Positions 51,665 through 61,549 are shown, numbered from the stretch's first letter. The stretch: 64,000 bases of DNA from CAWGJF01 sp963715745 (GCA_963715745.1 OY970271.1:2418001-2482000); one strand, 5' to 3'. Translations and numbers: made by a program. Notes: generated by a model from the letters alone, not told the origin.

Positions 51665-53290
51665 ATGATAAAGAACTATTTCTTTCTGAACAGATTTGTA
51701 CTTGAATCCCAATCAATTATTGTCAATCAAAAAGTCCATTCTGTTTTTTCCCAGGAAAAAGAAAAATTATTAATTGAATTTGGAAATGACAAAACCAGCT
51801 TTATTGAAATAAATGTTAATCCTGGTCAGCCTTACATAACTATTCTTGATTCATATTCCCGTGCAAAGAAAAATACAATCAACCTTTTTCCGGAATTTGA
51901 AAACAATACAATTGAATCTTTTGACATAGCAAAAAATGATAGAATTTTAAGACTGAATTCTGGCAATAATTTTCTCTTTTTTACAATCAGAGGAAAATTT
52001 ACAAACGTGATTTTTGCAGATCAGAAGAACAACATTCAATCATTTAAGAAAGCTGAAGAAGCTGATCTTAAGAAATTGGGAAATGAATTTTCTAAAAAAG
52101 AATTCAATTGTGATTTTAATATTCCGGATATTCAGAACTTTAATGAAAATTTTGAATTAAGAACAATTGGCCAAAACTTCCCGGTAATAAGCAAAGAAAT
52201 AATCTGGGAAGCTGAGCGAAGAATTTTAAAAACAAAAGGAAATCCACTTAAAATATTAAAAGAAGTAATTGAAGAAATTAAGAATTGCAGAGCAGCCGTT
52301 TTTATAAATGAACAAAACGCCGAAATTCATCTTGCTGTTGATTCATTTCAGATATTTAACTTTAATGAAAAAGAAACATTTGATTCATTAATCCTGGCGC
52401 AATCATATTATATAGGAAAAAAATATTTCTATGAGGCAAGATCATCAAAGCTTAAAATTATTAAAAAATATATTGATAGAGAATTGCGGAAAATTTCAAA
52501 CAGAATTAACAATCTGCGAGGTGTGATTGAAAGAGGCAGCAGAGAAGAAGAATACAGTAAAATTGCCAATCTACTTTTAATAAATCTGAAAAATATAAAA
52601 CCTGGTCAGTCTGAATTAATTATTGAAGACATATATTCCGGAAATAATAAATTAAAAATAAAATTAGATCCAAAACTTTCTGCAAAAAAAAATGTTGATA
52701 AATATTTTGATAAAGCAAAATCTGAAAAAATCAGTTTTCAGAAATCAAAAGAATTATTGGATAAAGCCATTAAAGATTTATATAAGCTAAAAGATCTTAA
52801 TAATAGAATTACTGAAATTGATTCAATAAAAGAACTGGACTTATTAATGAAAGAGTTTAAGCTTTTGCCTGCTCAATCTGTAAAAGAAAAAGACGATATT
52901 AGTATAAAATTTAAGCACTACATTATTAATGGGAAATATGACGTGTATGTCGGCAAGGACAGTAAAAATAATGATCTGCTAACCACAAAATTTGCAAAAC
53001 AAAATGATTACTGGTTTCATGCAAGGAGTGTTTCAGGTTCACATGTAGTTCTGCGAATTGAAAATACTAAAGAAGTTATTCCTAAAAATGTATTAAAAAA
53101 AGTAGCAGCCCTGGCAGCATTTCACAGCAAAGCAAAAACCAGCGGACTTGCACCTGTTTCTTACACATTTAAAAAGTATGTTGTAAAGAAGAAAGGATTT
53201 CCTGTGGGTACAGTTCATTTACTTCGTGAAGATACTCTTTTAGTAAAACCTGAGATACCTGATAATTGCGAATATGTTGAAAAGAATTAA
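51665..53290 (+). CDS. NFACT-domain protein (RqcH/FbpA-like)
   Basis: 541 residues. The N-terminal NFACT-N domain has weak early motifs. A long Lys-rich helical middle (about 190-400: helix-hairpin/coiled coil, KKNVDKYFDKAKSEKISFQKS) leads to an NFACT-R domain with KQNDYWFHARSVSGSHVVLR (about 440-460). RqcH-like proteins join stalled 50S-tRNA complexes to make C-terminal alanine tails. The domain order fits RqcH, but whether it acts this way here is inference. Convergent with the M20 gene, with a four-base overlap at the stops. Confidence 0.88.
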   Translation: MIKNYFFLNRFVLESQSIIVNQKVHSVFSQEKEKLLIEFGNDKTSFIEINVNPGQPYITILDSYSRAKKNTINLFPEFENNTIESFDIAKNDRILRLNSGNNFLFFTIRGKFTNVIFADQKNNIQSFKKAEEADLKKLGNEFSKKEFNCDFNIPDIQNFNENFELRTIGQNFPVISKEIIWEAERRILKTKGNPLKILKEVIEEIKNCRAAVFINEQNAEIHLAVDSFQIFNFNEKETFDSLILAQSYYIGKKYFYEARSSKLKIIKKYIDRELRKISNRINNLRGVIERGSREEEYSKIANLLLINLKNIKPGQSELIIEDIYSGNNKLKIKLDPKLSAKKNVDKYFDKAKSEKISFQKSKELLDKAIKDLYKLKDLNNRITEIDSIKELDLLMKEFKLLPAQSVKEKDDISIKFKHYIINGKYDVYVGKDSKNNDLLTTKFAKQNDYWFHARSVSGSHVVLRIENTKEVIPKNVLKKVAALAAFHSKAKTSGLAPVSYTFKKYVVKKKGFPVGTVHLLREDTLLVKPEIPDNCEYVEKN

Positions 53291-54396
53291 ACTAATTTCA
53301 AGATTTCCAGGAAAATATTTTTCCCGATATCAATAACTTCATCAGGTGGAAGAAAGCGAGGATTATGCAATCCATACTTCTCCCCGTTTGATGTTCCCAT
53401 CCAAAACATAAATGATGGAAATTTTTGTGAGAAAAATCCAAAATCTTCACCAGTCATTTTAAGTCCGCAGTCAATAAAATCAAATTTCTTTGTAAGCTCT
53501 TTTGAAATCTTTTTATAAAGTTTTTTATCAACAATTACTTCAGGATAGTGCGCACCTCTGGTTAGTTTAAAGTCCACTCCGGTTTTCTTTTTATTTTTCT
53601 TCAAAACAACTTCAAGTTTTTTACAAAACTGAATTACTTTCTTCATACTTAACCCGCGAATACTGCCTTCTAGTTTTGCGTTACCGGGAGCAATATTCCG
53701 AACAAATCCTGAATTTATTTTTCCGATTCCGAAAATGAATGGATCTTTAACTTCTTCAACCAACTTATCTGATTTGTTCATAAATCTCCTTAAGGCATTG
53801 AAAGCATTTTTCCCTTCCTCAGGAAAAGCAACGTGTGCACTCTCCCCAATAAATTCAATATCAACTTCGAGTGCAGATGCAAATAATACCCCCGGAGTTG
53901 AAGCAACTGATCCCAAAGGATATTCATCAGTTACATGTAATGCAAAAGCATTTGTTACTTTAAATTGATCGAACACACCTGTATTAAAAAATTGCATTGC
54001 TCCCCCACCCGCTTCTTCAGCAGGTTGGAATAAGAATAAAATATTTTGATCGGGTTTGTTTTTTAGTACATCAATTAAAAAGGAATAAAGAATTGATGTA
54101 TGAACATCGTGCCCGCAGGCATGCATATTTTCATTTGTAGATTTAAAATCAATTTCATTTTTTTCTTTTATTGGAAGTGCATCAATATCAGCACGAAACA
54201 ATAAATAATCACCATCGTTAAACCTATATTCAACAAGTAAACCAGTTTCCATCGGAGTGTGAATTTTTATCTTATTTGAGTCTGGAAGATTTTTAATATT
54301 TTCAATTAACAATTTTGTAGTTGCAAATTCCTTGTAAGCAATTTCAGGATATTGATGAAGTTTATGACGTAGCTGAACTGGAGATAATAGTTTCAT
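53287..54396 (-). CDS. M20D amidohydrolase (possible N-acetyl-diaminopimelate deacetylase)
   Basis: 369 residues. LRHKLHQYPEIAYKEF at the start, metal motifs FRADIDALPI and MHACGHDVHTS, LFLFQPAEEAGGGA, a His-bearing dimer domain and GEDFGFF/HNPRF near the end. M20D enzymes cleave N-acyl amino acids and include N-acetyl-diaminopimelate and hippurate hydrolases. The acetyl-type dapH at 59278 suggests the diaminopimelate role, but this is inference. It lies seven bases downstream of the Fic fragment. Confidence 0.88.
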   Translation of the reverse strand: MKLLSPVQLRHKLHQYPEIAYKEFATTKLLIENIKNLPDSNKIKIHTPMETGLLVEYRFNDGDYLLFRADIDALPIKEKNEIDFKSTNENMHACGHDVHTSILYSFLIDVLKNKPDQNILFLFQPAEEAGGGAMQFFNTGVFDQFKVTNAFALHVTDEYPLGSVASTPGVLFASALEVDIEFIGESAHVAFPEEGKNAFNALRRFMNKSDKLVEEVKDPFIFGIGKINSGFVRNIAPGNAKLEGSIRGLSMKKVIQFCKKLEVVLKKNKKKTGVDFKLTRGAHYPEVIVDKKLYKKISKELTKKFDFIDCGLKMTGEDFGFFSQKFPSFMFWMGTSNGEKYGLHNPRFLPPDEVIDIGKNIFLEILKLV

Positions 54397-54403
54397 AAAA
54401 CAA

Positions 54404-54685
54404 CTAATTCTTTTTGTTAATTAAATTGATAACGACTTTTGTAATCATTTCTTTTTCTTTCGGATCACTTTCTGCAATTAACAAACATAAAGCTACCAGT
54501 GCATTATCGGAAATTCTTTTGCCCTCATCTTTTGAATAAAGATAATTGTTCATTTCCAAAAACCGTAAAAATATTGCAGCGGCTATTCTTTTATTCCCAT
54601 CAATAAATGAATGATTTTTTATTGTAAAGTAAAGAAGATGTGCTGCTTTTTCTTCTATACTCGGATACTGTTCTTTCTTATTAAA
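54404..54685 (-). pseudogene. Fic/Doc-domain 3' part of a frameshifted RhuM-Fic gene
   Basis: Its frame is shifted relative to the RhuM part. It encodes FNKKEQYPSIEEKAAHLLYF, then HSFIDGNKRIAAAIF (Fic/Doc motif), and ends LINKKN at TAG 54404. It has no start of its own. Together with 54681-55400 it makes the RhuM-Fic fusion seen in Bacteroidota, broken in the ATTTAAT run near 54684. It could be a sequencing indel or true inactivation. Doc-like proteins modify targets with a phosphate or AMP; the Fic motif here is intact. Confidence 0.7.
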
Positions 54686-55400
54686 TCTGATAAATTGCTC
54701 CGATAGTTCCTTTAAAGGATTTATCCTTTTCCTTTCTGAATAATTGTGAGCCTGCGAACTTATCTTTCATCTTTTCAATTATTTTTTTAGCAGTTTCATA
54801 GGTTATTTCAAAAGAGATTTCTTTATTTGTTCCCGCAATTCTTAAAGCTTGGTTATCATACTTGTCAAGAATATCTAGTGCATAAGCATAATCTTTTATT
54901 ACTTTTAATATTCCTGAAAATTCATCCTGCTTCAATTGATATGATCCAGCAACTTTTGAAAATATATCAAGTGTTTTTTCAATTTCTTTTATTCTTTCTG
55001 TCTGTTCTTTTAATTTTTTTTCGTTTAATGCATATCCTTTTATCAAATAATCCTTTAATACTTTATTTGCCCAGATGCGGAATTGAGTTCCTCTTTTGGA
55101 ATTTACTCTATATCCCACAGAAATAATCAAATCAAGGTTATAGAAATTTGAATTATATGTTTTACCATCAGAAGCAGTATGTGCAAATTTTGCACATACT
55201 GAATTTTGTTCTAACTCCTTAGTTTTCAATATGTTATTGATATGCTTTGTAATAACACTACTTTCTGTAAGAAAGAGTTGTGACAACTGCATCTGAGTCA
55301 GCCATACAGTATCTTCCTCAAGTTTTACATCAATCTGAGTATTACCTTCTGGAGTTTTATAAAGTAGTATTTCTCCTTTCGGAGGATTGTTTTGTCTCAT
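54681..55400 (-). CDS. RhuM-family (virulence/defence-associated) N-terminal part
   Basis: 239 residues: MRQNNPPKGEILLYKTPEGN and DVKLEEDTVWLTQMQLSQLF are the RhuM start, followed by HINNILKTKELEQNSVCAKF, YNSNFYNLDLIISVGYRVNS and RGTQFRIWANKVLKDYLIKGYALN. The ORF ends GTIGAIYQI then TAA, exactly where full-length relatives continue into a Fic domain (see 54404-54685). RhuM genes are found in defence and pathogenicity islands; the biochemical role is unclear. Confidence 0.88.
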   Translation of the reverse strand: MRQNNPPKGEILLYKTPEGNTQIDVKLEEDTVWLTQMQLSQLFLTESSVITKHINNILKTKELEQNSVCAKFAHTASDGKTYNSNFYNLDLIISVGYRVNSKRGTQFRIWANKVLKDYLIKGYALNEKKLKEQTERIKEIEKTLDIFSKVAGSYQLKQDEFSGILKVIKDYAYALDILDKYDNQALRIAGTNKEISFEITYETAKKIIEKMKDKFAGSQLFRKEKDKSFKGTIGAIYQI

Positions 55401-55474
55401 TATTAATTAAATGATATGGTAAAAAAGATTAATAGTCTAACCATCTGAAAATTAAAAATTAAATTACAAAAAAA

Positions 55475-55496
55475 TACCCTGAACCAGGCCAGGGTA
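55475..55496 (-). terminator. Terminator after the outer-membrane receptor gene
   Basis: TACCCTG (55475-55481) and CAGGGTA (55490-55496) with an eight-base loop, followed on the minus strand by ATTTTTTTG. It lies 26 bases past the stop of the 55523 gene. Confidence 0.8.
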
Positions 55497-55522
55497 ATAA
55501 AATAGTTGAAACAATTCTTAAA

Positions 55523-57949
55523 TTAAAAATCTTCTCCGGTATCCATACCCCCTTCTCCGTTTTCTCCTCCTTCTCTTTGCTGTTTGAAATGATTAAAATT
55601 AAATCTCAGGTTCAGCATCACTATTGGTGATTCACGTTTGAAATAAGCATAGTTGTAAAAATCAGGGCCTGAAGAAGTAAATTCTCTTTTTGCAGTATCA
55701 AATATATCCCTTACCTGCAAAGTGGCTGTAAGAAGTTTTTCAAAAAAATCTTTTCTTAAAGCAAGATCAGAAGTAAAATATCCTTCAGTTCTTCCCTGGG
55801 CTGAAGTGGACGGACTGTTATAATTAAAATTTAGCTGAAACTGAAAAGTGCTGCTAAATTTAAAGATATTATTTAACCTTGTGCTCCAATTAAAACTTTC
55901 TCTTGAAAATGGTGAATTGTATAAAACACCTTCTACTCTATAATTGTACAGATTGCCCATAAGGTTTACTTCCCAAAAATTTAACGGACTGAATATTGTC
56001 ATCAATTCTGTTCCCAGCGAATAATCAGTTCCAACATTATCGAAGCTTGTAAGCGTAACATTTTCGGAATAAGCTGACCTGACCCTTTCCATTTTGTCAC
56101 GAGAAACTCTGAAATATAATTCACTCGAAAATGATATGTCACTGAAGAATGTCTGTAATCCAAATTCATAAGAATCAATAAGTTCAGGTTTTAATGATGG
56201 ATTTCCTTTTCTAACATTGTTTGCATCTACCCAGGTTTCAAATGGTTCAAGCTGCCACCCACGCGGCCTTTGAATTCTGCGGGTGTAACTAGCCATTAAT
56301 TGTTCACCCGATTCAAATTTATAAGTTGTGTGAACTCCCGGAAAATAATCCCACTGGTTTATTTTAAAATCATTTGTTTGATTATTTACATTAATTGTTC
56401 TTCCGGTATATTCAGTTCTTAAGCCTAACTGAAATCCAAAATTATTTATTTCATTAGAGTACAAAGTATAAATTGCATGTTGAATTTCTTCATACTTTGT
56501 GACATTACTAAACTGGTCAAGCAATTCATAGTTTCCTGATGATGGGTTAAATTCCAATAATTTAGTATCGTCTTCAGATTTATCTATCTCCCCGTTGTAA
56601 CCTGCTTCAAATTTACTTGCTTCACCTAACGGTAAAGTGTATTCCAGCTTACTGTTAAAATCATTTGACGGACCGGTTTCAGTAGTTTTTTTCCCGCTAA
56701 TTTGCATACCATTTTGTATTTCAGAAGTTATTGTCGATTCATCCGGATTGTTATGACTCAAAAATATTTCAGCATAAAGTTTATGTTGTTCATTATCAAA
56801 TTTCTTTGTATAGTTTGAAGTGAAACTAAAAAATTCTCCACTCCGTTTTCTATCGCTTAGACTTGAATATTGTGTCTGCAAAGGATCACTTTGAGTCCAT
56901 TGTGTAAAAAGCGAATTAAGATTTTGTTGATGATCTCTTGAACCATATCTGCCACTGAATCCCCATACATCATTTTCAAATAAATAAAGATCAATACCTC
57001 CTTTAATTCCAAAGGAAGTTCTTCCGAATTCAAAATTACCATCTGAATTTAAATAAGAAGTATAATCTGGAAGAATAAATGTGTTTTCTTCATTTCTGGA
57101 CCCGGGGAAAAAACGTTTGTTATAATCCATTCCAACGTTTGAACTGAATAAATCTGTTTTATACTGAAAAAGAAAATCACCTCCGTACTTATCTTTCAAT
57201 CCGGCATTTGCATTTACAATTCCGCTAATACCCGATCCGGTATTTTTCTTCATTATAATATTTATAATTCCTGCAGAACCTTCAGGATCAAATTTGGCTG
57301 ATGGATTCGTTATAATTTCAATTTTGCTAATTGAACTGGCCGGAATTTGCTGTAGAATATCCTGTGCTTCTATTACTGAAGGTCTGCCATCAATTAAAAC
57401 TGTAAAGCTTGTGCTTCCTCTTAAACTCACATTACCTTCAATATCAACTGAAACTGATGGGACATTTTCAAGAACATCAGCAGCATTACCGGAAACTACG
57501 GTTTGCATCTGGTCAACATCAACAACTTTTTTATCAATCTGGTAGCTAACAGGTGAGCGGTTTCCTTCTACTACTACATCATTCAATCCAATTGCAGCAG
57601 ATTTTAATTTCACCACGCCAATATCAATATTCATTTTATCCGGCTGCAAATTAATATTCATTTTTTCATCTGTATAACCTAAAAATCTAATTTCAACATA
57701 GTAGCTGCCAGGTTTTAGATTAGATATGGTAAACTGTCCCGAGTTATCTGTAACAGTTCCTGTTACTAATGAAGAATCTTTGGATGAAAGAACAACAATA
57801 TTTGCATATTCAATCGTATGGTTTGTAGTAAAATCAACCACCTTTCCCGAAACTGAGCCACCATTTCCTCTTTGATTAAGCGGTTGAGAAAAAGAAAATG
57901 GATTTAAGAAAATTAAAGTTGCTAATAAAGGAAGAATATATCTTATCAT
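55523..57949 (-). CDS. Outer-membrane beta-barrel receptor (TonB-dependent receptor-like)
   Basis: 808 residues with a signal peptide (PLLATLIFLNPFSFSQ). A CarboxypepD-regulatory-like domain (about 30-115: VSGKVVDFTTNHTIEYANIVV) precedes the plug (about 125-225: DVVVEGNRSPVSYQIDKKVVDV, DVLENVPSVSVD, SASSISKIEIITNPSAKFDP) and a 22-strand-type barrel of the OMP_b-brl_3 group. The C-terminus ends in a Gly/Glu-rich tail (GENGEGGMDTGEDF) rather than the usual aromatic. The substrate is unknown. No SusD-like partner is next to it. Confidence 0.92.
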   Translation of the reverse strand: MIRYILPLLATLIFLNPFSFSQPLNQRGNGGSVSGKVVDFTTNHTIEYANIVVLSSKDSSLVTGTVTDNSGQFTISNLKPGSYYVEIRFLGYTDEKMNINLQPDKMNIDIGVVKLKSAAIGLNDVVVEGNRSPVSYQIDKKVVDVDQMQTVVSGNAADVLENVPSVSVDIEGNVSLRGSTSFTVLIDGRPSVIEAQDILQQIPASSISKIEIITNPSAKFDPEGSAGIINIIMKKNTGSGISGIVNANAGLKDKYGGDFLFQYKTDLFSSNVGMDYNKRFFPGSRNEENTFILPDYTSYLNSDGNFEFGRTSFGIKGGIDLYLFENDVWGFSGRYGSRDHQQNLNSLFTQWTQSDPLQTQYSSLSDRKRSGEFFSFTSNYTKKFDNEQHKLYAEIFLSHNNPDESTITSEIQNGMQISGKKTTETGPSNDFNSKLEYTLPLGEASKFEAGYNGEIDKSEDDTKLLEFNPSSGNYELLDQFSNVTKYEEIQHAIYTLYSNEINNFGFQLGLRTEYTGRTINVNNQTNDFKINQWDYFPGVHTTYKFESGEQLMASYTRRIQRPRGWQLEPFETWVDANNVRKGNPSLKPELIDSYEFGLQTFFSDISFSSELYFRVSRDKMERVRSAYSENVTLTSFDNVGTDYSLGTELMTIFSPLNFWEVNLMGNLYNYRVEGVLYNSPFSRESFNWSTRLNNIFKFSSTFQFQLNFNYNSPSTSAQGRTEGYFTSDLALRKDFFEKLLTATLQVRDIFDTAKREFTSSGPDFYNYAYFKRESPIVMLNLRFNFNHFKQQREGGENGEGGMDTGEDF

Positions 57950-58073
57950 AATTTTAAAAATTTAGTTTTTCATATCACATTAAACAAAACAAATTATTAA
58001 ATAGTTTAGTTCAGGCTAGAATAATGAAAATAAATTACGGTTTGTAGGGAATTTTTATTCTATAAATATGCAT

Positions 58074-59273
58074 TTATGATTTGTTGATCCAAAAATCGTG
58101 ACAGACTTTTACCCCAAATTCAAGAAGTTCCCTTTCAACAAGAATTGAGATTCGAAAAGAAGTTGTATTTACTCCGTAAATTTCAATAGAATTCTGTTTC
58201 AGAATTTCAAGTGTCTTAATTAAAATTGAGTTATTCCTGCTAAAGCCTTCACCTATTATTGATAAAGCACCAAGACTTTCATTAATATAAATTCCGTCTC
58301 TCATATTTTCTTCAAGCGTTTCTTTTATCTTATCCCAGTTATAAAGATTGTTCGTCGAAATGATGAATGAACATTTATAACCTTTATCACCAGCTAATCC
58401 TGATTGATGGAATTCTTTTACCGGTATTTGATTTTCATTAAGATAGTTTAGTAACCATTCAACTTTATCTGTCTCGTGAAGAAAAATTCTGCAAACATCT
58501 TTTTCATAAACAACAGCAAGGACATCTGACTTTTCTAAAACAGGAGAATCCCGAATTACAGTTTCATTTCCCGGATTAAAGGTACTTCTAGTATGTAATG
58601 CAATTTTAGCTTCTTTTGCAAACTGAACAGCCTGAGCATTTAAAACTTTTGCGCCTGCTTCTGCCATTTCCTGCAATTGCTGATATGATAGTTCTGGCAG
58701 ATGCTTTGCATCTTTAATTAAATTGGGATCTGTTGTATAAACTCCATCAACATCCGAATATATTTCACATCTTTCTGCATTTAAAGCTGCAGCAAGTGCA
58801 ACAGCCGACGTATCAGATCCGCCTCGTCCCAAGGTGGTTATATCTCTTTTATAGCTAACACCCTGGAACCCGCCGATAACAACAACCTGTCCTTTAGCAA
58901 GTTCATCCTGCACACGGAATGGACGTACTTCAATTACACGTGCTTCATTATATCTGTCATTAGTAATTATTCCCGCCTGTGAACCAGTGAGTGAAATTGC
59001 TTTCACTCCAAGTTTATCCAGTGCAATACAAAGTAAAGCCATGGAAGTTCTTTCACCTGTACTTAGCAGCATATCAATCTCTCTTTTTGGAGGATCTGGT
59101 GAGATTGACTTTGCCATTTCAATAAGCTGGTTTGTTGTTTTGCCCATTGCGGAAACAACAACCACGACATCAAAGCCTTCTTTTTTTACAGCAGCAATCA
59201 TTTCTGCGATTTGACTTATTTTATTAACATCAGCAACGCTGCTTCCACCATATTTCTGAACAATAAGTTTCAT
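58074..59273 (-). CDS. lysC: Aspartate kinase
   Basis: 399 residues. Kinase start MKLIVQKYGGSSVADV, then LLSTGERTSMALL, GRGGSDTSAVALAAAL (catalytic) and YSDVDGVYTTDPNLI. Two C-terminal ACT domains (about 260-395; VAVVYEKDVCRIFLHE, GALSIIGEGFSRNNSI). It makes aspartyl phosphate, the first step to lysine and threonine. Last gene of the dapA-dapB-dapH-lysC operon, four bases after dapH. The ACT domains predict end-product inhibition. Confidence 0.96.
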   Translation of the reverse strand: MKLIVQKYGGSSVADVNKISQIAEMIAAVKKEGFDVVVVVSAMGKTTNQLIEMAKSISPDPPKREIDMLLSTGERTSMALLCIALDKLGVKAISLTGSQAGIITNDRYNEARVIEVRPFRVQDELAKGQVVVIGGFQGVSYKRDITTLGRGGSDTSAVALAAALNAERCEIYSDVDGVYTTDPNLIKDAKHLPELSYQQLQEMAEAGAKVLNAQAVQFAKEAKIALHTRSTFNPGNETVIRDSPVLEKSDVLAVVYEKDVCRIFLHETDKVEWLLNYLNENQIPVKEFHQSGLAGDKGYKCSFIISTNNLYNWDKIKETLEENMRDGIYINESLGALSIIGEGFSRNNSILIKTLEILKQNSIEIYGVNTTSFRISILVERELLEFGVKVCHDFWINKS

Positions 59274-59277
59274 TAAC

Positions 59278-59976
59278 TTATAGCTTTCTAAGTTCTTCCA
59301 TCAATTGTGTTTTTGCTTTTGTTTTATCATCTACCTTCTTTAAAACTTTTGCAGGAACACCAGCAACAACAGTGTATGGTTCAACATTTTTAACAACAAT
59401 CGAACCGGCAGCAACAACAGCTCCCTTTCCTATCTTCACACCTTCAAGTACAACAACGTTTGCACCAATTAATACATCGTCTTCAACAATTACAGGATCA
59501 GCACTTGGAGGTTCTATTACACCAGCTAAAACAGTTCCAGCACCGATGTGACAGTTTTTTCCAACGATTGCTCTACCTCCAACAACAACATTCATATCAA
59601 TCATTGTTTTTTCACCAATCTCGGCACCAATGTTAAGAACAGCACCCATCATTATCACGCAGTGATCACCAATCTCAACCATATCACGAATAATAGCACC
59701 GGGTTCAATCCGGCAATTATATTTTGTAAGATCAGCCATTGGAATTGCAGAGTTTCTTCGATCAATTTCTACTTTATATTTTTTAATATTTGATTTGTTT
59801 TCTTTATAAAACTTTTGAAACTCAGAGTGCTCACAGAATAATATTCCGGAAGAATCAGAGCCATAAAAATCCAGATCACCAAAATTTATTTTATTAAGAT
59901 TTCCCTGAAGATAAATTTTAGCAGGAGTTTTCTTTTTCGCTTCTGAAATTGTTCTGATAATTTCGTATGAATCCAT
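59278..59976 (-). CDS. dapH: Tetrahydrodipicolinate N-acetyltransferase DapH
   Basis: 232 residues. The DapH_N domain (about 1-80: YEIIRTISEAKKKTPAKIYLQG) is followed by a left-handed hexapeptide helix (GDHCVIMMGAVLNIGAEIG, GKNCHIGAGTVLAG) and the loop IEPPSADPVIVEDDVLIGANVV. The name follows the acetyl-type enzyme rather than the succinyl DapD, because of the N-terminal domain. It acetylates the cyclic intermediate of the lysine/peptidoglycan branch. Confidence 0.93.
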   Translation of the reverse strand: MDSYEIIRTISEAKKKTPAKIYLQGNLNKINFGDLDFYGSDSSGILFCEHSEFQKFYKENKSNIKKYKVEIDRRNSAIPMADLTKYNCRIEPGAIIRDMVEIGDHCVIMMGAVLNIGAEIGEKTMIDMNVVVGGRAIVGKNCHIGAGTVLAGVIEPPSADPVIVEDDVLIGANVVVLEGVKIGKGAVVAAGSIVVKNVEPYTVVAGVPAKVLKKVDDKTKAKTQLMEELRKL

Positions 59977-60002
59977 TTTAGTAGATTTTTAGTTTATAAA
60001 AA

Positions 60003-60656
60003 TTATTTGCCTGGAAAGAGGACATCAGTAAATGAATAAAAACCATTATTCTTTTTTAAAGCGAATTCAGCTGATTTAAGTATTCCTTCTGCAAATGTTC
60101 TTCTTGAAAGTGCCCGATGTGAAATTGAAAGAACTTCGCCGAGTCCGCCAAAACTAACTGTATGATCCCCTGCAACATTTCCGAGTCGCAATGAAGTTGT
60201 GTTTGTCTTTTGATCACTAAAAATATCTTCAATCATTTTGGCTGTGCCGGAAGGTTTATCCTTCTTAAACCTGTGATGTGTTTCAGATATTTCAATATCC
60301 CATTTGCCAAGATTTTTCTTTGCAATCTTTGTAAGTTGTAATAAGATTTGAATACCGATTGAATAATTAAAACTCTGAACAACCGGAAACTTCTTCCCCA
60401 ATTCTTTCAAAGATTCTAGTTGTTCTTTTGATAAACCAGTAGTTGCAATCACCAGTGGAACCTTAATCTTATTAACAAGTTGAATAGTTTTCGAAAGAAC
60501 ATCCGGAAGCGAACAATCAATTAATATTTCAGGTTTTTCTTTTTTCTTTTCACCATCAATATCAAATTCATAAACCAGTGAATGTTTTGATTCATTAAAA
60601 GTCTGGATCACTTCACTACCAAGTCTTCCGTTTGCGCCTATTACTCCATATTTCAT
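60003..60656 (-). CDS. dapB: 4-hydroxy-tetrahydrodipicolinate reductase
   Basis: 217 residues, on the short side. GVIGANGRLGSEV (NAD(P) loop), LVIATTGLSKEQ, SFNYSIGIQIL and SETHHRFKKDKPSGTAKMI (about 136-154) with the catalytic HH and K. It reduces the DapA product. Second gene of the operon, 14 bases after dapA. Confidence 0.95.
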   Translation of the reverse strand: MKYGVIGANGRLGSEVIQTFNESKHSLVYEFDIDGEKKKEKPEILIDCSLPDVLSKTIQLVNKIKVPLVIATTGLSKEQLESLKELGKKFPVVQSFNYSIGIQILLQLTKIAKKNLGKWDIEISETHHRFKKDKPSGTAKMIEDIFSDQKTNTTSLRLGNVAGDHTVSFGGLGEVLSISHRALSRRTFAEGILKSAEFALKKNNGFYSFTDVLFPGK

Positions 60657-60670
60657 TCTTAAATCAAAAA

Positions 60671-61549
60671 TTAATTGTTGGAAAGTTTTTTCATTTCTTC
60701 ATCAAGCAACTTTTCACAAACCTGTGTTGCTTTTGAAAGCGGGAGCCGCACAACATTCTCACACAAACCTGACTTGTACATAACATATTTAACCGGCGAT
60801 GGACTCGCTTCTATAAATAACGATTTCATCATGCTCAAATATTTATTGTTTAACTTCTGTGCTTCGGAAAGATTTTGATCAAGAATTAATTGAGCAAGGT
60901 TATGCATTTCATCTGGATAAGGATTTGAGAATACTGAAATCACCCCATCGCCACCCAAAGCCATAATTGCAAGAGTCTGATCATCATTACCGGAGAGAAC
61001 TGACAAAGAGTCTGGTTTTAAAGCAATAAGTTTTGCAATCTGGGAAATGTTTCCGCTTGCTTCTTTCACAGCAACTACATTTTTACAAACCTGGTGAATT
61101 TTAATAACAGTTTCAGGCAGCATATTCATTCCTGTTCTGGAAGGAACGTTGTAAAGTATAATTGGCAACTTCGTTTTTTCAGAAATGTATTTGTAATGCT
61201 CTACTAAACTTGCCTGTGTCCCTTTATTATAATATGGATTAACAATCAATAATCCATCGGCTTTCAAATCTGCCGCAAGCTCATTGTTTTCGATTACATG
61301 CTTTGGATTATTTGATCCTGTTCCAACAACAATTGGTACTTTTCCTTTTGCTTCTTCAACTACTACGGAAATTATCTTTCTTCTTTCATCATAATCAACC
61401 ACAGGTGACTCCCCCGTCGTTCCAAGCACAACCAAAGAATCTATATTATTTTTTAACTGATGCTGAACAATTTTTCTTAATGCATCGTAATCAACAGAAA
61501 AATCCTTTTTGAAAGGAGTAATTAAAGCTGTCCCTGCACCTTTGAACAT
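60671..61549 (-). CDS. dapA: 4-hydroxy-tetrahydrodipicolinate synthase
   Basis: 292 residues. ALITPFKKDFSVDYDALRKIV, LGTTGESPVVDYDERRKII, TGSNNPKHVIE, YYNKGTQASLVEHYKYISE, ILYNVPSRTGMNM (Tyr), VAVKEASGN (Schiff-base Lys about 162) and VISVFSNPYP. It joins pyruvate and aspartate semialdehyde. First gene of the lysine/DAP operon. In the leader, a TCCCGC-AAA-GCGGGA hairpin lies at 61582-61596, 33 bases upstream. Confidence 0.97.
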   Translation of the reverse strand: MFKGAGTALITPFKKDFSVDYDALRKIVQHQLKNNIDSLVVLGTTGESPVVDYDERRKIISVVVEEAKGKVPIVVGTGSNNPKHVIENNELAADLKADGLLIVNPYYNKGTQASLVEHYKYISEKTKLPIILYNVPSRTGMNMLPETVIKIHQVCKNVVAVKEASGNISQIAKLIALKPDSLSVLSGNDDQTLAIMALGGDGVISVFSNPYPDEMHNLAQLILDQNLSEAQKLNNKYLSMMKSLFIEASPSPVKYVMYKSGLCENVVRLPLSKATQVCEKLLDEEMKKLSNN

